Shown: positions 45,110 through 53,682 of the stretch, one piece after another
How positions within the stretch are numbered: the first letter of the stretch is position 1
How the letters are laid out: each line of letters opens with the position of its first letter
NCBI RefSeq assembly: GCF_006385805.1
Contig: NZ_VFSG01000001.1
Span: 1,240,001 to 1,304,000 of the forward strand
Length of the DNA stretch: 64,000 nucleotides
Direction: 5' to 3'
Source: Streptococcus xiaochunlingii
Lineage (GTDB): Bacteria; Bacillota; Bacilli; Lactobacillales; Streptococcaceae
Notes under the pieces: generated by a model
Seen by the model: only the letters and a program-made list of their open reading frames with translations
Databases searched by the model: none
What the model was told of the DNA's origin: nothing
Translations under genes and position numbers: made by a program

Positions 45110-45395
45110 CTATCCAATCTTGATTCCGCAATCTTGCCACTGCTTCAGTGTTTTAGAGAATTTCTTCTGGTTGGCAACTCCGACAGCAGACAAATCGACA
45201 GAAACCTGATAATTCTCCTTGGTAGCTGCCAAAACGGAAGTCTTAACACAGCCATTGCCATCTACCCCTATAAACTCTATGCTTTTAGCACCGTTTTCCT
45301 CTAAAAAATCTTTTAAATCTGGATTAGTAAAACAAGAAGCCCGACGCTTCTCAAAGATACGAGAAGATACAAGCAGCAAGCCGGTCGCAAATTTC
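45110..45395 (-). pseudogene. C-terminal fragment of an isochorismatase-type cysteine hydrolase
   Basis: About 90 codons read SSRIFEKRRASCFTNPDL and then IEFIGVDGNGCVKTSVLAA, the conserved GVDGNGCV(K)xTA nucleophile-cysteine region of isochorismatase-like hydrolases, to a natural stop at 45110. The N-terminal half with the catalytic aspartate and lysine is missing. The fragment begins directly at the point where the truncated radA copy ends, so it was joined to it by a rearrangement. Confidence 0.7.
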
Positions 45396-45566
45396 TTCTT
45401 TCTGTCTTTTCTCCCCCGTCAAGGACACACGCGCATTCTTGACCTCTACAACCTCAACCTCCTCAACAAAAGAAGACCAAGACCCACAGTTTGGACAGCG
45501 TCCTAAATACTTGGGGGAATTATAGGCACAATTTTGACACACAAATGTCGCCTTTTTCTTTGCGAT
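45351..45566 (-). pseudogene. radA': truncated duplicate of the radA 5' end
   Basis: From ATC at 45566 this frame encodes IAKKKATFVCQNCAYN, the whole zinc finger and [13 protein letters not shown], almost identical to radA. It then runs out of homology near 45400 into an unrelated tail and stops at 45351. The DNA matches 44420-44640 at roughly nine bases in ten, with a spacing of about 1000 bp. It has no ATPase domain and cannot act as RadA. Confidence 0.85.
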
Positions 45567-45579
45567 AATAAACCTCTTT

Positions 45580-46119
45580 CTATATCTCTATCTCACATTC
45601 AATCACTTGGCAAAAATCAATCTTCTCATTTGGCACAAACTGGCGCATGAGCATTCCGTGAGTTACAATGATAATAGTTTTATAATTTTTATATTTTTCC
45701 AAAGCTGTTAAAAAACGATGACGCATCTCTAGATCAGTTTCATAGCGATAAGGAGAATCTTCAGATAAAGCTCCTTGATGTTTTAGATAATATTCATGAG
45801 CTACCAATACACTAGTTAAATCAGAGTTAGTGCCATCTATGTCTGGACGCCACTCATGAAAAAACGGCTCCACAAACAAGTCCAATCCTGTTTCAACTGC
45901 TATATAATGTGCTGTTTCTAAAGCCCTCGTCACAGACGATGAAATAATAATCTCTGCCTTTCCAAAACATGCAGTTTTAGCAACTTCTTTTGCCAGACTG
46001 CGACCTTTTCCTGTCAATGGTGCTAAATCACGACCAAAACCACTATAGAGTTGCGGATTTTCAAGTTTATCAAGCATACTATAATCTGGCTCCCCGTGAC
46101 GGACAAAGATAATCTTCAT
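45580..46119 (-). CDS. histidine phosphatase family protein, copy 2
   Basis: A 179-residue phosphoglycerate mutase-like protein. The VRHGEPDY motif is at residues 6-13, [19 protein letters not shown] is in the middle, and VTHGMLMRQF carries the second histidine. It starts at ATG 46119, one base after the dut stop codon, so it is coupled to dut. It differs from copy 1 through much of the body but shares the last 16 residues exactly. Which copy is ancestral is unclear; the dut junction suggests this one keeps the original upstream context. Confidence 0.85.
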   Translation of the reverse strand: MKIIFVRHGEPDYSMLDKLENPQLYSGFGRDLAPLTGKGRSLAKEVAKTACFGKAEIIISSSVTRALETAHYIAVETGLDLFVEPFFHEWRPDIDGTNSDLTSVLVAHEYYLKHQGALSEDSPYRYETDLEMRHRFLTALEKYKNYKTIIIVTHGMLMRQFVPNEKIDFCQVIECEIEI

Positions 46120-46120
46120 C

Positions 46121-46567
46121 TTAGTGCCCTGTTGACCCAAATCCACCGGTCCGCACGCCGGCTGCCTCATCTCCATCTGCAATTAAGAAAGGAGCAAAGA
46201 CAGCCTGAACCACGCGTTCGCCAACTTCAAGGACGACTTCTTGGTCGGTGATGTTTTTCATCTGAGCAAAGATATGGCCTTCATTCCCTGGATTGCCATA
46301 GTAGTCTCCATCAATGACGCCGACTGAGTTGATCAAGACCAGACCTTTTTTACGAGGGTTAGAGGAACGGTCATAGAGATAGAGCACCTCAGTCGGTTGC
46401 ATATAGGCCTTGACCCCAGTTGGAACGAGGACGATTTCTCCTGGAGCAATGACTGTGCGTTCTGCCACTTTTAAGTCGTAGCCGGCTGCATGGGCTGTCT
46501 CCCGTTTTGGCAGCAAGTCCTGATTGGTATAGCTTGATACAAGTTCAAATCCACGAATTTTTGTCAT
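46121..46567 (-). CDS. dut: dUTP diphosphatase
   Basis: A 148-residue trimeric dUTPase that removes dUTP and supplies dUMP for thymidylate synthesis. The five motifs are recognisable: AAGYDLKVAE, DRSSNPRKKGL, NSVGVIDGDYYGN (with the catalytic aspartate), GERVVQAVF and the C-terminal RTGGFGSTGH arm. It is first in the dut-histidine phosphatase(-radA) cluster that is conserved in the mitis group. An extended -10 box at 46608-46613 precedes it. Confidence 0.95.
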   Translation of the reverse strand: MTKIRGFELVSSYTNQDLLPKRETAHAAGYDLKVAERTVIAPGEIVLVPTGVKAYMQPTEVLYLYDRSSNPRKKGLVLINSVGVIDGDYYGNPGNEGHIFAQMKNITDQEVVLEVGERVVQAVFAPFLIADGDEAAGVRTGGFGSTGH

Positions 46568-46607
46568 GATGATTCCTCTTTCATTCTAATTAGTTTCCAT
46601 CTCTTCT

Positions 46608-46616
46608 ATTATACCA
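46608..46616 (-). promoter_or_regulatory. extended -10 promoter of dut
   Basis: GATGGTATAAT on the minus strand gives TGG-TATAAT with TATAAT at 46608-46613, about 40 nt before the dut ATG. Confidence 0.6.
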
Positions 46617-46667
46617 TCACTTTTCCCTAGCGTCTCCCCTATACTACTATTCGTATTTTTTCTGACA

Positions 46668-46763
46668 AACACACAAAAGCCCCCTCAACCGAGGAGACTT
46701 TTGCAGGAGATTATATGAAAAAAGTAAACTGTATCAAACAAAGTTAGGAGGTCTTTGTTGATG
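46668..46763 (-). ncRNA. cia-dependent small RNA (csRNA), copy A
   Basis: About 95 nt. The 5' hairpin pairs AACAAAG with CTTTGTT around a loop with ACCTCCTAA, complementary to Shine-Dalgarno sequences. A single-stranded linker follows (CTTTTTTCATATAATCTCCT, antisense to a GGAG...ATG start region). The 3' terminator hairpin pairs AAAAGTCTCCTC with GAGGGGGCTTTT around GGTT. This architecture and the CiaR box upstream match streptococcal csRNAs, which block translation of competence and transport mRNAs. It lies between the amidotransferase gene and dut. Targets here are unknown. Confidence 0.8.
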
Positions 46764-46768
46764 AGACT

Positions 46769-46801
46769 AGTTTACCTCTTTCTCCTTAAAAAATCCTAAA
46801 G
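46769..46801 (-). promoter_or_regulatory. CiaR direct-repeat promoter of csRNA copy A
   Basis: CTTTAG, 5 nt, TTTAAG (46785-46801), then 10 nt, then TAAACT (46769-46774) on the minus strand. This is the NTTAAG-N5-NTTAAG CiaR box at the known distance from the -10. The upstream half-site has one mismatch. Confidence 0.7.
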
Positions 46802-46804
46802 ACT

Positions 46805-47494
46805 TTACAATTCTTGTAACAGATAGCGAAAGAGTTCGAGATTGCCTTTTTCTTCTTTAACAAGAAACTCTGGATGCCACTGCAAGCCAATGATGCGATG
46901 ACCATCTACTGCTTCGATGGCTTCAATGGTCTGATCGCGTGGATCAATGGCTGTCACTCGAAAGTTAGGCGCCAAGTCCTTGATGCTTTGGCGATGCACA
47001 GAATTGATCTGGCTAGCTTGTCCAAAGAGACGCTCCACCACACTGCCTTTTTTGGTCTCAATGGAATGAAAAGTGCCAAAAGGAAGCCCTTGCCAGTGCC
47101 CTTCCACTTCTTGATGGAGAGTCCCACCGAAGGCAACATTGACCAACTGAACTCCTCGACAGATAGCTAGGACCGGCTTGTTTTGACGGACTGCTTCTTT
47201 CAACAAGGCCAACTCAAACTGATCGCGCTCGAGATTGTAGTCATCACTCTCGATGGCGATCTCTTCTCCATAAAAGCTAGGATGGACATTTTGCCCCCCA
47301 CTGAGGATGAGCTTGTCCACTGTCTCGATATAATCTTTGGCAAAAGACGGGTCCCCCACTGGGATGACCATAGGAAGGCCACCTACTTGCTTAATGGTTT
47401 CCGCAAATTTACAAGATACAGACGAATGGATATTTTTCCCATCTGGATCCACTGCACATAGATTGGCAGAGACTCCAACAATCGTTCTACACAT
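46805..47494 (-). CDS. class I glutamine amidotransferase, gamma-glutamyl hydrolase (PuuD-like) family
   Basis: A 229-residue peptidase C26 enzyme. It begins MCRTIVGVSANLC and shows LILSGGQNVHPSFYG, the nucleophile motif LAICRGVQLVNVAFGG near residue 105 and LQWHPEFL with the catalytic histidine and glutamate near 208. Relatives hydrolyse gamma-glutamyl bonds, for example in gamma-glutamyl-GABA. The ATG at 47494 has AGGAGGG upstream; an in-frame ATG at 47527 lacks one. It is a single-gene unit divergent from gpsA. Its substrate is not known. Confidence 0.85.
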   Translation of the reverse strand: MCRTIVGVSANLCAVDPDGKNIHSSVSCKFAETIKQVGGLPMVIPVGDPSFAKDYIETVDKLILSGGQNVHPSFYGEEIAIESDDYNLERDQFELALLKEAVRQNKPVLAICRGVQLVNVAFGGTLHQEVEGHWQGLPFGTFHSIETKKGSVVERLFGQASQINSVHRQSIKDLAPNFRVTAIDPRDQTIEAIEAVDGHRIIGLQWHPEFLVKEEKGNLELFRYLLQEL

Positions 47495-47654
47495 GGCCTT
47501 CCCTCCTTTAATATTTCTATTCCCCATTTTATCATCCCAACCATAGAGCGTCTAATATGTATTTTTTAAGGGCCTGATAAAAATTATTTATCACTGGAGA
47601 CAAACTGTATTTCCATCTGCATCTTCCTATGTCAACCGAGCTTTTTTCTCTATA

Positions 47655-47666
47655 TTATGGTAAAAT
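47655..47666 (+). promoter_or_regulatory. extended -10 promoter of gpsA-galU
   Basis: TATGGTAAAAT on the plus strand gives TGG-TAAAAT with TAAAAT at 47661-47666, about 30 nt before the gpsA ATG. Confidence 0.5.
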
Positions 47667-47696
47667 AGAAATGAAATCTTCATGAAGGAGAATGCT

Positions 47697-48713
47697 ATGG
47701 ATAAACAAACCGTTGCGGTCATCGGTCCTGGTTCTTGGGGAACTGCCCTTTCTCAAGTCCTCCACGATAATGGCCATGAAGTACGGATCTGGGGAAATGT
47801 CCCAGAACAAATCGACGAAATCAATCAAGAACATACTAACAAACGCTACTTTAAGGATATCCTTCTAGATCCAGGGATCAAGGCCTACCATAACTTGGAC
47901 GAAGCCCTTTCTGGAGCGGATGCGGTCCTCTTTGTCGTTCCAACCAAGGTGACACGACTCGTTGCCAAGCAAGTAGCTGAACTCTTGGACCATCATGTCA
48001 AGGTCATGCATGCCTCCAAAGGATTAGAACCAAACAGTCACAAACGGATTTCTCAAATCTTAGAAGAGGAAATCCCTGCTTCTCTACGTAGCGAGATTGT
48101 GGTCGTGTCTGGTCCAAGTCACGCTGAAGAAACCATTGTTCGCGATATCACTCTAATCACAGCAGCTTCTAAGGATTTAGAAACAGCTCGCTACGTTCAA
48201 GAGCTCTTCAGCAACCACTACTTCCGCCTCTATACCAACACAGATGTGATCGGAGTAGAGACAGCCGGTGCCCTTAAAAACATCATTGCCGTCGGAGCTG
48301 GGGCCCTCCACGGGCTTGGATTCGGAGACAATGCCAAGGCTGCCATCATCACGCGCGGCCTAGCTGAAATTACCCGTCTAGGAGTGAAACTTGGGGCTAG
48401 CCCATTGACCTATAGTGGACTATCGGGAGTTGGAGACCTGATCGTGACAGGGACTTCAATTCACTCTCGGAACTGGCGAGCTGGGGATGCCCTCGGTCGT
48501 GGTGAAAAATTAGAAGATATCGAAGCCAACATGGGCATGATCATCGAAGGGATTTCCACCACTAAGGCCGCCTACGAACTGGCCCAAGAGCTTGACGTCT
48601 ATATGCCGATCACACAAGCCATCTACCAAGTGATTTATGAAGGGCAAGACATTCGTGAAGCCATTAACTTCATGATGAACAATGAATTTAAAGAAGAAAA
48701 TGAGTGGAACTAA
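47697..48713 (+). CDS. gpsA: NAD(P)H-dependent glycerol-3-phosphate dehydrogenase
   Basis: A 338-residue enzyme that reduces dihydroxyacetone phosphate to sn-glycerol-3-phosphate for phospholipid and teichoic acid synthesis. It shows the Rossmann loop [11 protein letters not shown] at residues 8-18, the lysine region [17 protein letters not shown] near 190 and the C-terminal [22 protein letters not shown] 47697 with AAGGAG 7 nt upstream is used; an in-frame ATG at 47682 lacks a site. It is in an operon with galU, the only protein-coding genes of the window on the plus strand. Confidence 0.95.
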   Translation: MDKQTVAVIGPGSWGTALSQVLHDNGHEVRIWGNVPEQIDEINQEHTNKRYFKDILLDPGIKAYHNLDEALSGADAVLFVVPTKVTRLVAKQVAELLDHHVKVMHASKGLEPNSHKRISQILEEEIPASLRSEIVVVSGPSHAEETIVRDITLITAASKDLETARYVQELFSNHYFRLYTNTDVIGVETAGALKNIIAVGAGALHGLGFGDNAKAAIITRGLAEITRLGVKLGASPLTYSGLSGVGDLIVTGTSIHSRNWRAGDALGRGEKLEDIEANMGMIIEGISTTKAAYELAQELDVYMPITQAIYQVIYEGQDIREAINFMMNNEFKEENEWN

Positions 48714-48774
48714 GGGATTGTTCCTTACCAATCAGATTAACAACCAATTATTCTTTAGTTAGAAAGGAATTATT

Positions 48775-49686
48775 ATGACAAAAGTTAGAAAAGCAGTCAT
48801 TCCTGCGGCTGGACTTGGAACGCGTTTCCTACCTGCAACCAAAGCCCTGGCCAAAGAAATGTTGCCAATCGTGGATAAGCCAACCATCCAATTCATCGTT
48901 GAAGAAGCCCTTAAGGCTGGCATCGAAGATATTCTCGTTGTCACTGGTAAGTCAAAACGTTCTATCGAAGACCACTTCGACTCAAACTTCGAACTTGAGT
49001 ATAACCTCAAGGAAAAAGGAAAAAATGATCTGTTGAAACTGGTCGATGAAACTACCGGGATGCGCCTCCACTTCATTCGTCAAAAACATCCGCGTGGCCT
49101 TGGAGATGCTGTCCTTCAGGCCAAGGCCTTCGTTGGGAATGAGCCTTTCGTTGTAATGCTGGGTGATGACCTCATGGATATCACAGATGATACAGCTACT
49201 ACTCTCACCAAGCAATTGATGAATGACTATGACGAGACACATGCTTCAACCATTGCCGTCATGAAAGTTCCCCATGAAGAGGTTTCTGCCTATGGAGTCA
49301 TTGCTCCTCAAGGGGAAGGCATCAACGGACTGTATAGCGTTGAAACTTTTGTCGAAAAACCGTCACCTGAGGAAGCACCAAGTGACCTTGCCATTATTGG
49401 TCGTTACTTGCTAACTCCAGAAATCTTCCAAATCTTGGAAAACCAAAAACCAGGCGCTGGAAATGAAATTCAATTAACTGATGCCATCGATACCTTGAAC
49501 AAGACCCAACGAGTATTTGCTCGTGAGTTTAAAGGCAGACGCTACGATGTGGGGGACAAGTTTGGGTTCATGAAAACATCTATTGATTATGCCTTGAAAC
49601 ACCCACAGGTTAAAGATGATCTCAAACAATACATCATCAACCTTGGAAAACAATTAGAAGAATCAGGAAAAGGTACTGAGGAGTAA
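48775..49686 (+). CDS. galU: UTP--glucose-1-phosphate uridylyltransferase
   Basis: A 303-residue nucleotidyltransferase that makes UDP-glucose, the donor for glycolipids, capsule and wall sugars. The nucleotide-binding motif [21 protein letters not shown] is at about residues 9-29, [13 protein letters not shown] follows, and LGDDLMDI with the metal-binding aspartate is near residue 130. [21 protein letters not shown] is near the C-terminus. It starts 61 nt after gpsA. UDP-glucose could feed the glycosyltransferases of the surface island; that link is inference. Confidence 0.96.
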   Translation: MTKVRKAVIPAAGLGTRFLPATKALAKEMLPIVDKPTIQFIVEEALKAGIEDILVVTGKSKRSIEDHFDSNFELEYNLKEKGKNDLLKLVDETTGMRLHFIRQKHPRGLGDAVLQAKAFVGNEPFVVMLGDDLMDITDDTATTLTKQLMNDYDETHASTIAVMKVPHEEVSAYGVIAPQGEGINGLYSVETFVEKPSPEEAPSDLAIIGRYLLTPEIFQILENQKPGAGNEIQLTDAIDTLNKTQRVFAREFKGRRYDVGDKFGFMKTSIDYALKHPQVKDDLKQYIINLGKQLEESGKGTEE

Positions 49687-49716
49687 AAGATCCTCCCCCC
49701 GACTTTTCGACTATAA

Positions 49717-49755
49717 AGCAAAGAGACCGGACTAAATGTCCGGCCTCTTTCTATT
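49717..49755 (+). terminator. intrinsic terminator after galU
   Basis: AAAGAGACCGGAC and GTCCGGCCTCTTT form a stem with one mismatch around TAAAT, followed by CTATTT. Confidence 0.85.
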
Positions 49756-49832
49756 TAGTACATAAAAAAGCTCAGCTGATTCTTCAAAAAATAAGAAAAA
49801 TTTATTTTTTTTGAGTCATTGAAGAAGGAACT

Positions 49833-49969
49833 GGAACTTTCCGCTGTGAGAAAAGTACCTGAAACACAGTTGTTCAGGCACTCGGAATTATTGAGACCTT
49901 AGGCTCAATAATTAGTCATGGAACTTCGTAGAAGTTCGCTGACGTCCGTACTCACCTAAGGAAAGTTTC
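49833..49969. repeat. 137-bp hairpin-rich element with terminal inverted repeats
   Basis: The ends GGAACTTTCC and GGAAAGTTTC are 9/10 inverted repeats. Inside are hairpins such as TTATTGAGACC with its partner around CTTAGGCTCAATAA and GCCTGAAC/GTTCAGGC-type pairing. There is no reading frame of note. It sits between the galU terminator and the 182-bp repeat. A MITE-like element or a structured RNA are both possible. No second copy is seen in the window. Confidence 0.45.
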
Positions 49970-49995
49970 TAAGATCACTTTATATTCAACCTGAA

Positions 49996-50178
49996 AGAGG
50001 CTGGGACAAAAGTCCTAGCCTCTCAATTATTTTTGGATTGTTGAGCAAGACGCAGTGGTTGAGTGGGCTCTACTACGCTGATTTCACCAGCTTTTACAGC
50101 CCTACTCAACTGTGCGGAGGTGGGACGACGAAATCGAATTCTAACGAATTACCGATTTCTGTCCCACTCTCTCTTTTT
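49996..50178 (+). repeat. 182-bp three-hairpin dispersed repeat, copy 2
   Basis: Same orientation as 26737-26918 and differing at only a few bases (for example ATTATTTTTGGATTGTTG in place of the ATTGTCTTTGGATTGTCG of copy 1). It lies between the convergent galU and C69 peptidase genes. Confidence 0.85.
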
Positions 50179-50198
50179 GTTTCTTAAAAAGTTATTTT

Positions 50199-52766
50199 TT
50201 AAGCTTTATTCTGTTTGCGTTTTTCTACATAGAAGGCAAATCCAAGGGCACTAATCAAGACACCGCCGATGATACCAACCATTGAAATGGTTTGTCCAGT
50301 AGATGGCAATTTCTTGCTTTCTGTTTTTTCTTCTACCTTAGCTGCTGTTTTGTAGACAACTCCATAAGATGAGAAGTGATTGGTTGTGAAGGTTACCTTG
50401 CTCTTGTCTTCATTCAAACTGAACTGGTAGGTCTCAACCTTGCCATCTTCTCCAATGCCTACAACAGATTCCACTTCTTTCGCAGGATCAACTGGCATAG
50501 TCACAACAGTTGGGCTGAATTGATGAACAGGGCCATTTTGATTTGACAACTGAATGTCATAAATCTTATAGTCTTTACCTTTGAGGGCTTGGACATCATT
50601 CACTACAGAAGCTACCAAATTAAAGCCACCTTGGGCAAAGTCTGGGTTTTGTAGGGTGATTCCAGTAACAGGATCTACTAAAATGTAAGAATTCGTCGGA
50701 AGAACTGGACGATTGTTTGTAGTTGGAGCAGGGACAATCTTAGTTGATGTGTTTACATCCTTGTTTGGCTCAGTACTTGGTTGAGTTGGCTTGGTTTCGT
50801 TCTTGCTTGGCTCAGTACTTGGAACTGTTGTTGTGGTTGCGTCAGTGCTTGGCTCGACATTTGTCTCTGTTGTCGTAGTTGCGTCCGTACTTGGCTCGAT
50901 ACTTGCTTCTGTCGTCGTAGTTACGTCCGTACTTGGCTCGACACTTTGCTCAGTTGTCGTGGTTGCATCCGTGCTTGGCTCGACACTTTGCTCAGTTGTC
51001 GTGGTTGCATCCGTGCTTGGCTCGACACTTGGCTCAGTTGTTGTGGTTGCGTCAGTGCTTGGCTCGACACTTGGCTCAGTTGTTGTGGTTGCGTCCGTAC
51101 TTGGCTCGACACTTGACTCAGTTGTCGTGGTTGCATCCGTGCTTGGCTCAGTACTTGGAGCTGTTGTTGTGGTCGCGTCCGTTGGTTCCTTGTAATCATC
51201 TGGGAGAGATGCTCGATACGGATCATCTGTTCTACCCGCTTCTTTCAAGGTTGCTGAAAGCTCAGCTTCATATTGTTTAAATTGTTTGAAAAGACGTTCA
51301 GAACGCGCAATTGCTTCAGCAGTTACTTGATCCTCTGCCCCTTTTGCAGCTGCTTCATCAGCTTTCAAGGCAGCGTATTTTGCATCACTCACTTTTTGTT
51401 CAATAATGAGCTGTTCTTCTAGTGCTTTCCAATGATTTTGGATAGATTTTCCAAAGAGATCTTGGTTATTGATGGCCATTTGGTCAATGTGCCAAACTGT
51501 CCAATACCATGAATTTGGATCATAAGTAGCTGTTTGAGGTTTAAAAGCTTCGTAAGTATCCTTTACATTTCCATAGAATGGAACATAAGGGGTATTCCGT
51601 GAAGGTCCCATACCTATCCATACAGTTCCACCAAATGATTTTGGAAGATTTGGATTGATTTGATAGACATGGGCATCGATTACATTTTCGTTTCCTAAAG
51701 CATATTTGTATTGGTCTTTACGAACAGTATCGTTGCTACCATCATCACCTTGTTTCTTCACGCCAATTTGATCATCTGGTACAAAGCGTCCATTCAAGTG
51801 TTCAAAACGGTTCCGTTGCAAGGCAAAAGCATCTTCTAAAGTGTATTTTTTGTTTGGATCGGTTGGTGAACGGAAGAGCTCATACTCATCATCCTCATAG
51901 GTGACTTTAGAGTCTGGATCTAGCAAGGTAATACCTGCATAGGTCCGTGAGCGGTCTCCTTCAGCATATTTTTCTGGTCCATAAGATTTAGCAATATGGA
52001 AGTTTCCATCTTTATCGGTCTTGTAGTTGCCAGATTCCTTGGCTACTTTTTCTACATCTTTAGAGGCAATGACATTTTCAGTGTCATTCAAATCAACATG
52101 ACCTAGGTAGTAGGTATTTGCAAAGACTGCGTATTTATCTTCTGGCACCTTCACCGCTACATATTGGTGACCAGATAGAATTTCCATATACCAAGTTTCA
52201 TTTTGGTCAGCAAAGACTACCACATTTCCTTCAGCTGAACCTTTTTCTTCAATGACTTTAGCCAGTAATTCAACCCCTTCGCGGGCAGTTTTAACACGTG
52301 GTAAGATAACATCTAGCATAGCTGCTTCTGGAAGTCCATCCGCTTTCAAAGGATCCGTTGTCAAGACCTTCTTATTTGGAATAGCTGTTACTGTCGCTGT
52401 CATAGATACACCGGCTTCATTAAAACCGTGTTCCCCGAAAGCCCCGTTGCTACCGTCACCACGAGCAGAATCATAAGTAGCTGTGTATTTCATTTCGTTA
52501 GTAGCATGCGGGTAGGTGAATCCGTTGGATTCATCCTCGATTTGATCTCCCTCATTATAGGTCTTGGCATCGACAACAACATAGTTTTTGTTGTGTTTTC
52601 CACCATTTGGATAATAAGGATAGTCCTCAGTCCGGCCAAACAGGGTCGTTCCATCCTTGGTCAACTGGCGACCAATGATAAAGCCACAACAGGCCTGAAC
52701 GGCTTGAATTGGTAGGAGTAAGAACGTCATCGCTACCAAAGCTAGTTTAAACAACCATTTCTTCAT
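50199..52766 (-). CDS. LPXTG-anchored C69 family dipeptidase
   Basis: An 855-residue surface enzyme. The signal peptide ends at residue 25 (VQA), leaving CCGFIIGRQLTKDG, the N-terminal-nucleophile cysteine of the peptidase U34/C69 family. GRTEDYP and a long catalytic domain to about residue 500 follow (AGVSMTATVTA, NETWYMEILSGHQYVAVKVP). Residues about 525-650 carry nine 13-residue Thr/Ser-rich repeats (VEPSTDATTTTE type). A further small domain and LPSTGQTISMVG (about 823) with a membrane segment and KRKQNKA end the protein. Family members are usually intracellular or secreted dipeptidases; surface anchoring suggests use of extracellular peptides. A cre site overlaps its promoter. Confidence 0.87.
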   Translation of the reverse strand: MKKWLFKLALVAMTFLLLPIQAVQACCGFIIGRQLTKDGTTLFGRTEDYPYYPNGGKHNKNYVVVDAKTYNEGDQIEDESNGFTYPHATNEMKYTATYDSARGDGSNGAFGEHGFNEAGVSMTATVTAIPNKKVLTTDPLKADGLPEAAMLDVILPRVKTAREGVELLAKVIEEKGSAEGNVVVFADQNETWYMEILSGHQYVAVKVPEDKYAVFANTYYLGHVDLNDTENVIASKDVEKVAKESGNYKTDKDGNFHIAKSYGPEKYAEGDRSRTYAGITLLDPDSKVTYEDDEYELFRSPTDPNKKYTLEDAFALQRNRFEHLNGRFVPDDQIGVKKQGDDGSNDTVRKDQYKYALGNENVIDAHVYQINPNLPKSFGGTVWIGMGPSRNTPYVPFYGNVKDTYEAFKPQTATYDPNSWYWTVWHIDQMAINNQDLFGKSIQNHWKALEEQLIIEQKVSDAKYAALKADEAAAKGAEDQVTAEAIARSERLFKQFKQYEAELSATLKEAGRTDDPYRASLPDDYKEPTDATTTTAPSTEPSTDATTTTESSVEPSTDATTTTEPSVEPSTDATTTTEPSVEPSTDATTTTEQSVEPSTDATTTTEQSVEPSTDVTTTTEASIEPSTDATTTTETNVEPSTDATTTTVPSTEPSKNETKPTQPSTEPNKDVNTSTKIVPAPTTNNRPVLPTNSYILVDPVTGITLQNPDFAQGGFNLVASVVNDVQALKGKDYKIYDIQLSNQNGPVHQFSPTVVTMPVDPAKEVESVVGIGEDGKVETYQFSLNEDKSKVTFTTNHFSSYGVVYKTAAKVEEKTESKKLPSTGQTISMVGIIGGVLISALGFAFYVEKRKQNKA
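50815..51185. repeat. 39-bp coding repeats of the C69 stalk
   Basis: Nine units of 39 bp encode PSTDATTTT with variable flanks. Some neighbouring copies are identical at the DNA level (51060-50940 region). Confidence 0.85.
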
Positions 52767-52837
52767 CGCAAATCTCCTTTTTGCTTATTTTATGCCCTCA
52801 AGCGGTTTTTGGACACAATTAGGTTTTATATACCACC

Positions 52838-52875
52838 AGTCTACTCCTTTTGAATCAATATTGCAAGCGCTTTCT
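52838..52875 (-). promoter_or_regulatory. promoter with overlapping cre site of the C69 gene
   Basis: TTGCAA (52861-52866) and TAGACT (52838-52843) on the minus strand, spacer 17 nt. The cre TGCAAGCGCTTTCT (52862-52875) covers the -35 box. The layout and much of the spacer match the promoter at 15839-15876. Confidence 0.65.
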
Positions 52876-52942
52876 TTTTACGTTTTTATTCATTTATTGG
52901 TAATATTTTTTGCTTTCTCTACCTTTTTTGAGAAATATATAC

Positions 52943-52969
52943 AAAAAAACTGAGACTTCACTCAGTTTT
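52943..52969 (-). terminator. intrinsic terminator after the rhomboid gene
   Basis: AAAACTGAG and CTCAGTTTT pair around TGAAGT on the minus strand, followed by TTTTGTAT. Confidence 0.85.
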
Positions 52970-52995
52970 CAGATAATTTACAAATGTGCTACAAA

Positions 52996-53682
52996 TCAAA
53001 AAAAGGGATGAAAGATAAAAGGCCAAGCACAAAGAAGGATAGCCCCAACTGTATAAAGGGTCAGGGCTCCCCAGCGCCAGCTTTTTTTCACGCTATCTCG
53101 CTCACCATAGACGGGAAAGACAAAGGCTAGAATCCCTCCTCCCACCAGGCCTCCTAGGTGACCGGCTAGACTGATCCCCGGCATGAAACTAAAGAGGATA
53201 TTGATCAGAATCAAGGAAGTATAACGTTGGCTCAGATAGCGAATATAGGGACTTCGAGCGATAAAGCGTAAACTGGCAATAGCACCAAAGATACCAAATA
53301 AGGCGGTAGAAGCTCCAGCTGCAACAGCAAGAGGAGAAAAGGCCAAGACAAAAAGATTGCCCATTAAGCCGGATAAGAGGTAGAGGGCTAAAAAGGCCTT
53401 TGAGCCAAATAGATCTTCTGCGATTCTTCCGATAAAATAGAGGGTAACCATGTTTAAAACAAAGTGTTGCAAGCCAACATGAACAAACATGGCAGCAAGC
53501 AACCGCCAGCTCTGGCTTGGGTCCACCTGGATTTCTGCTCCTAAGACACCCCCAAAATCATAGACAGCTTGGACCGATTCATAGTCAAAGCCACGAAGCA
53601 ATAACATGGATAGAAAAACGCCGGTTGTTAACAGAAGCAGGCTACTGGTCACTGGGTATTTCTTATCAAATAGTTGATCCAT
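52996..53682 (-). CDS. rhomboid family intramembrane serine protease
   Basis: A 228-residue protein with about seven membrane segments. The catalytic serine is in AAGASTALFGIFGA (GxS motif, near residue 130), and the histidine in SLAGHLGGLVGGG near 185. The HVGLQHFVLNMVTLYFIG segment near 70 is also typical of the family. It cleaves membrane proteins within the bilayer. ATG 53682 has AGGAGG upstream and is preferred to 53727. It overlaps the end of the 5-formyl-THF cyclo-ligase gene by 17 nt. The cyclo-ligase-rhomboid pair is conserved in Firmicutes. Confidence 0.93.
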   Translation of the reverse strand: MDQLFDKKYPVTSSLLLLTTGVFLSMLLLRGFDYESVQAVYDFGGVLGAEIQVDPSQSWRLLAAMFVHVGLQHFVLNMVTLYFIGRIAEDLFGSKAFLALYLLSGLMGNLFVLAFSPLAVAAGASTALFGIFGAIASLRFIARSPYIRYLSQRYTSLILINILFSFMPGISLAGHLGGLVGGGILAFVFPVYGERDSVKKSWRWGALTLYTVGAILLCAWPFIFHPFF

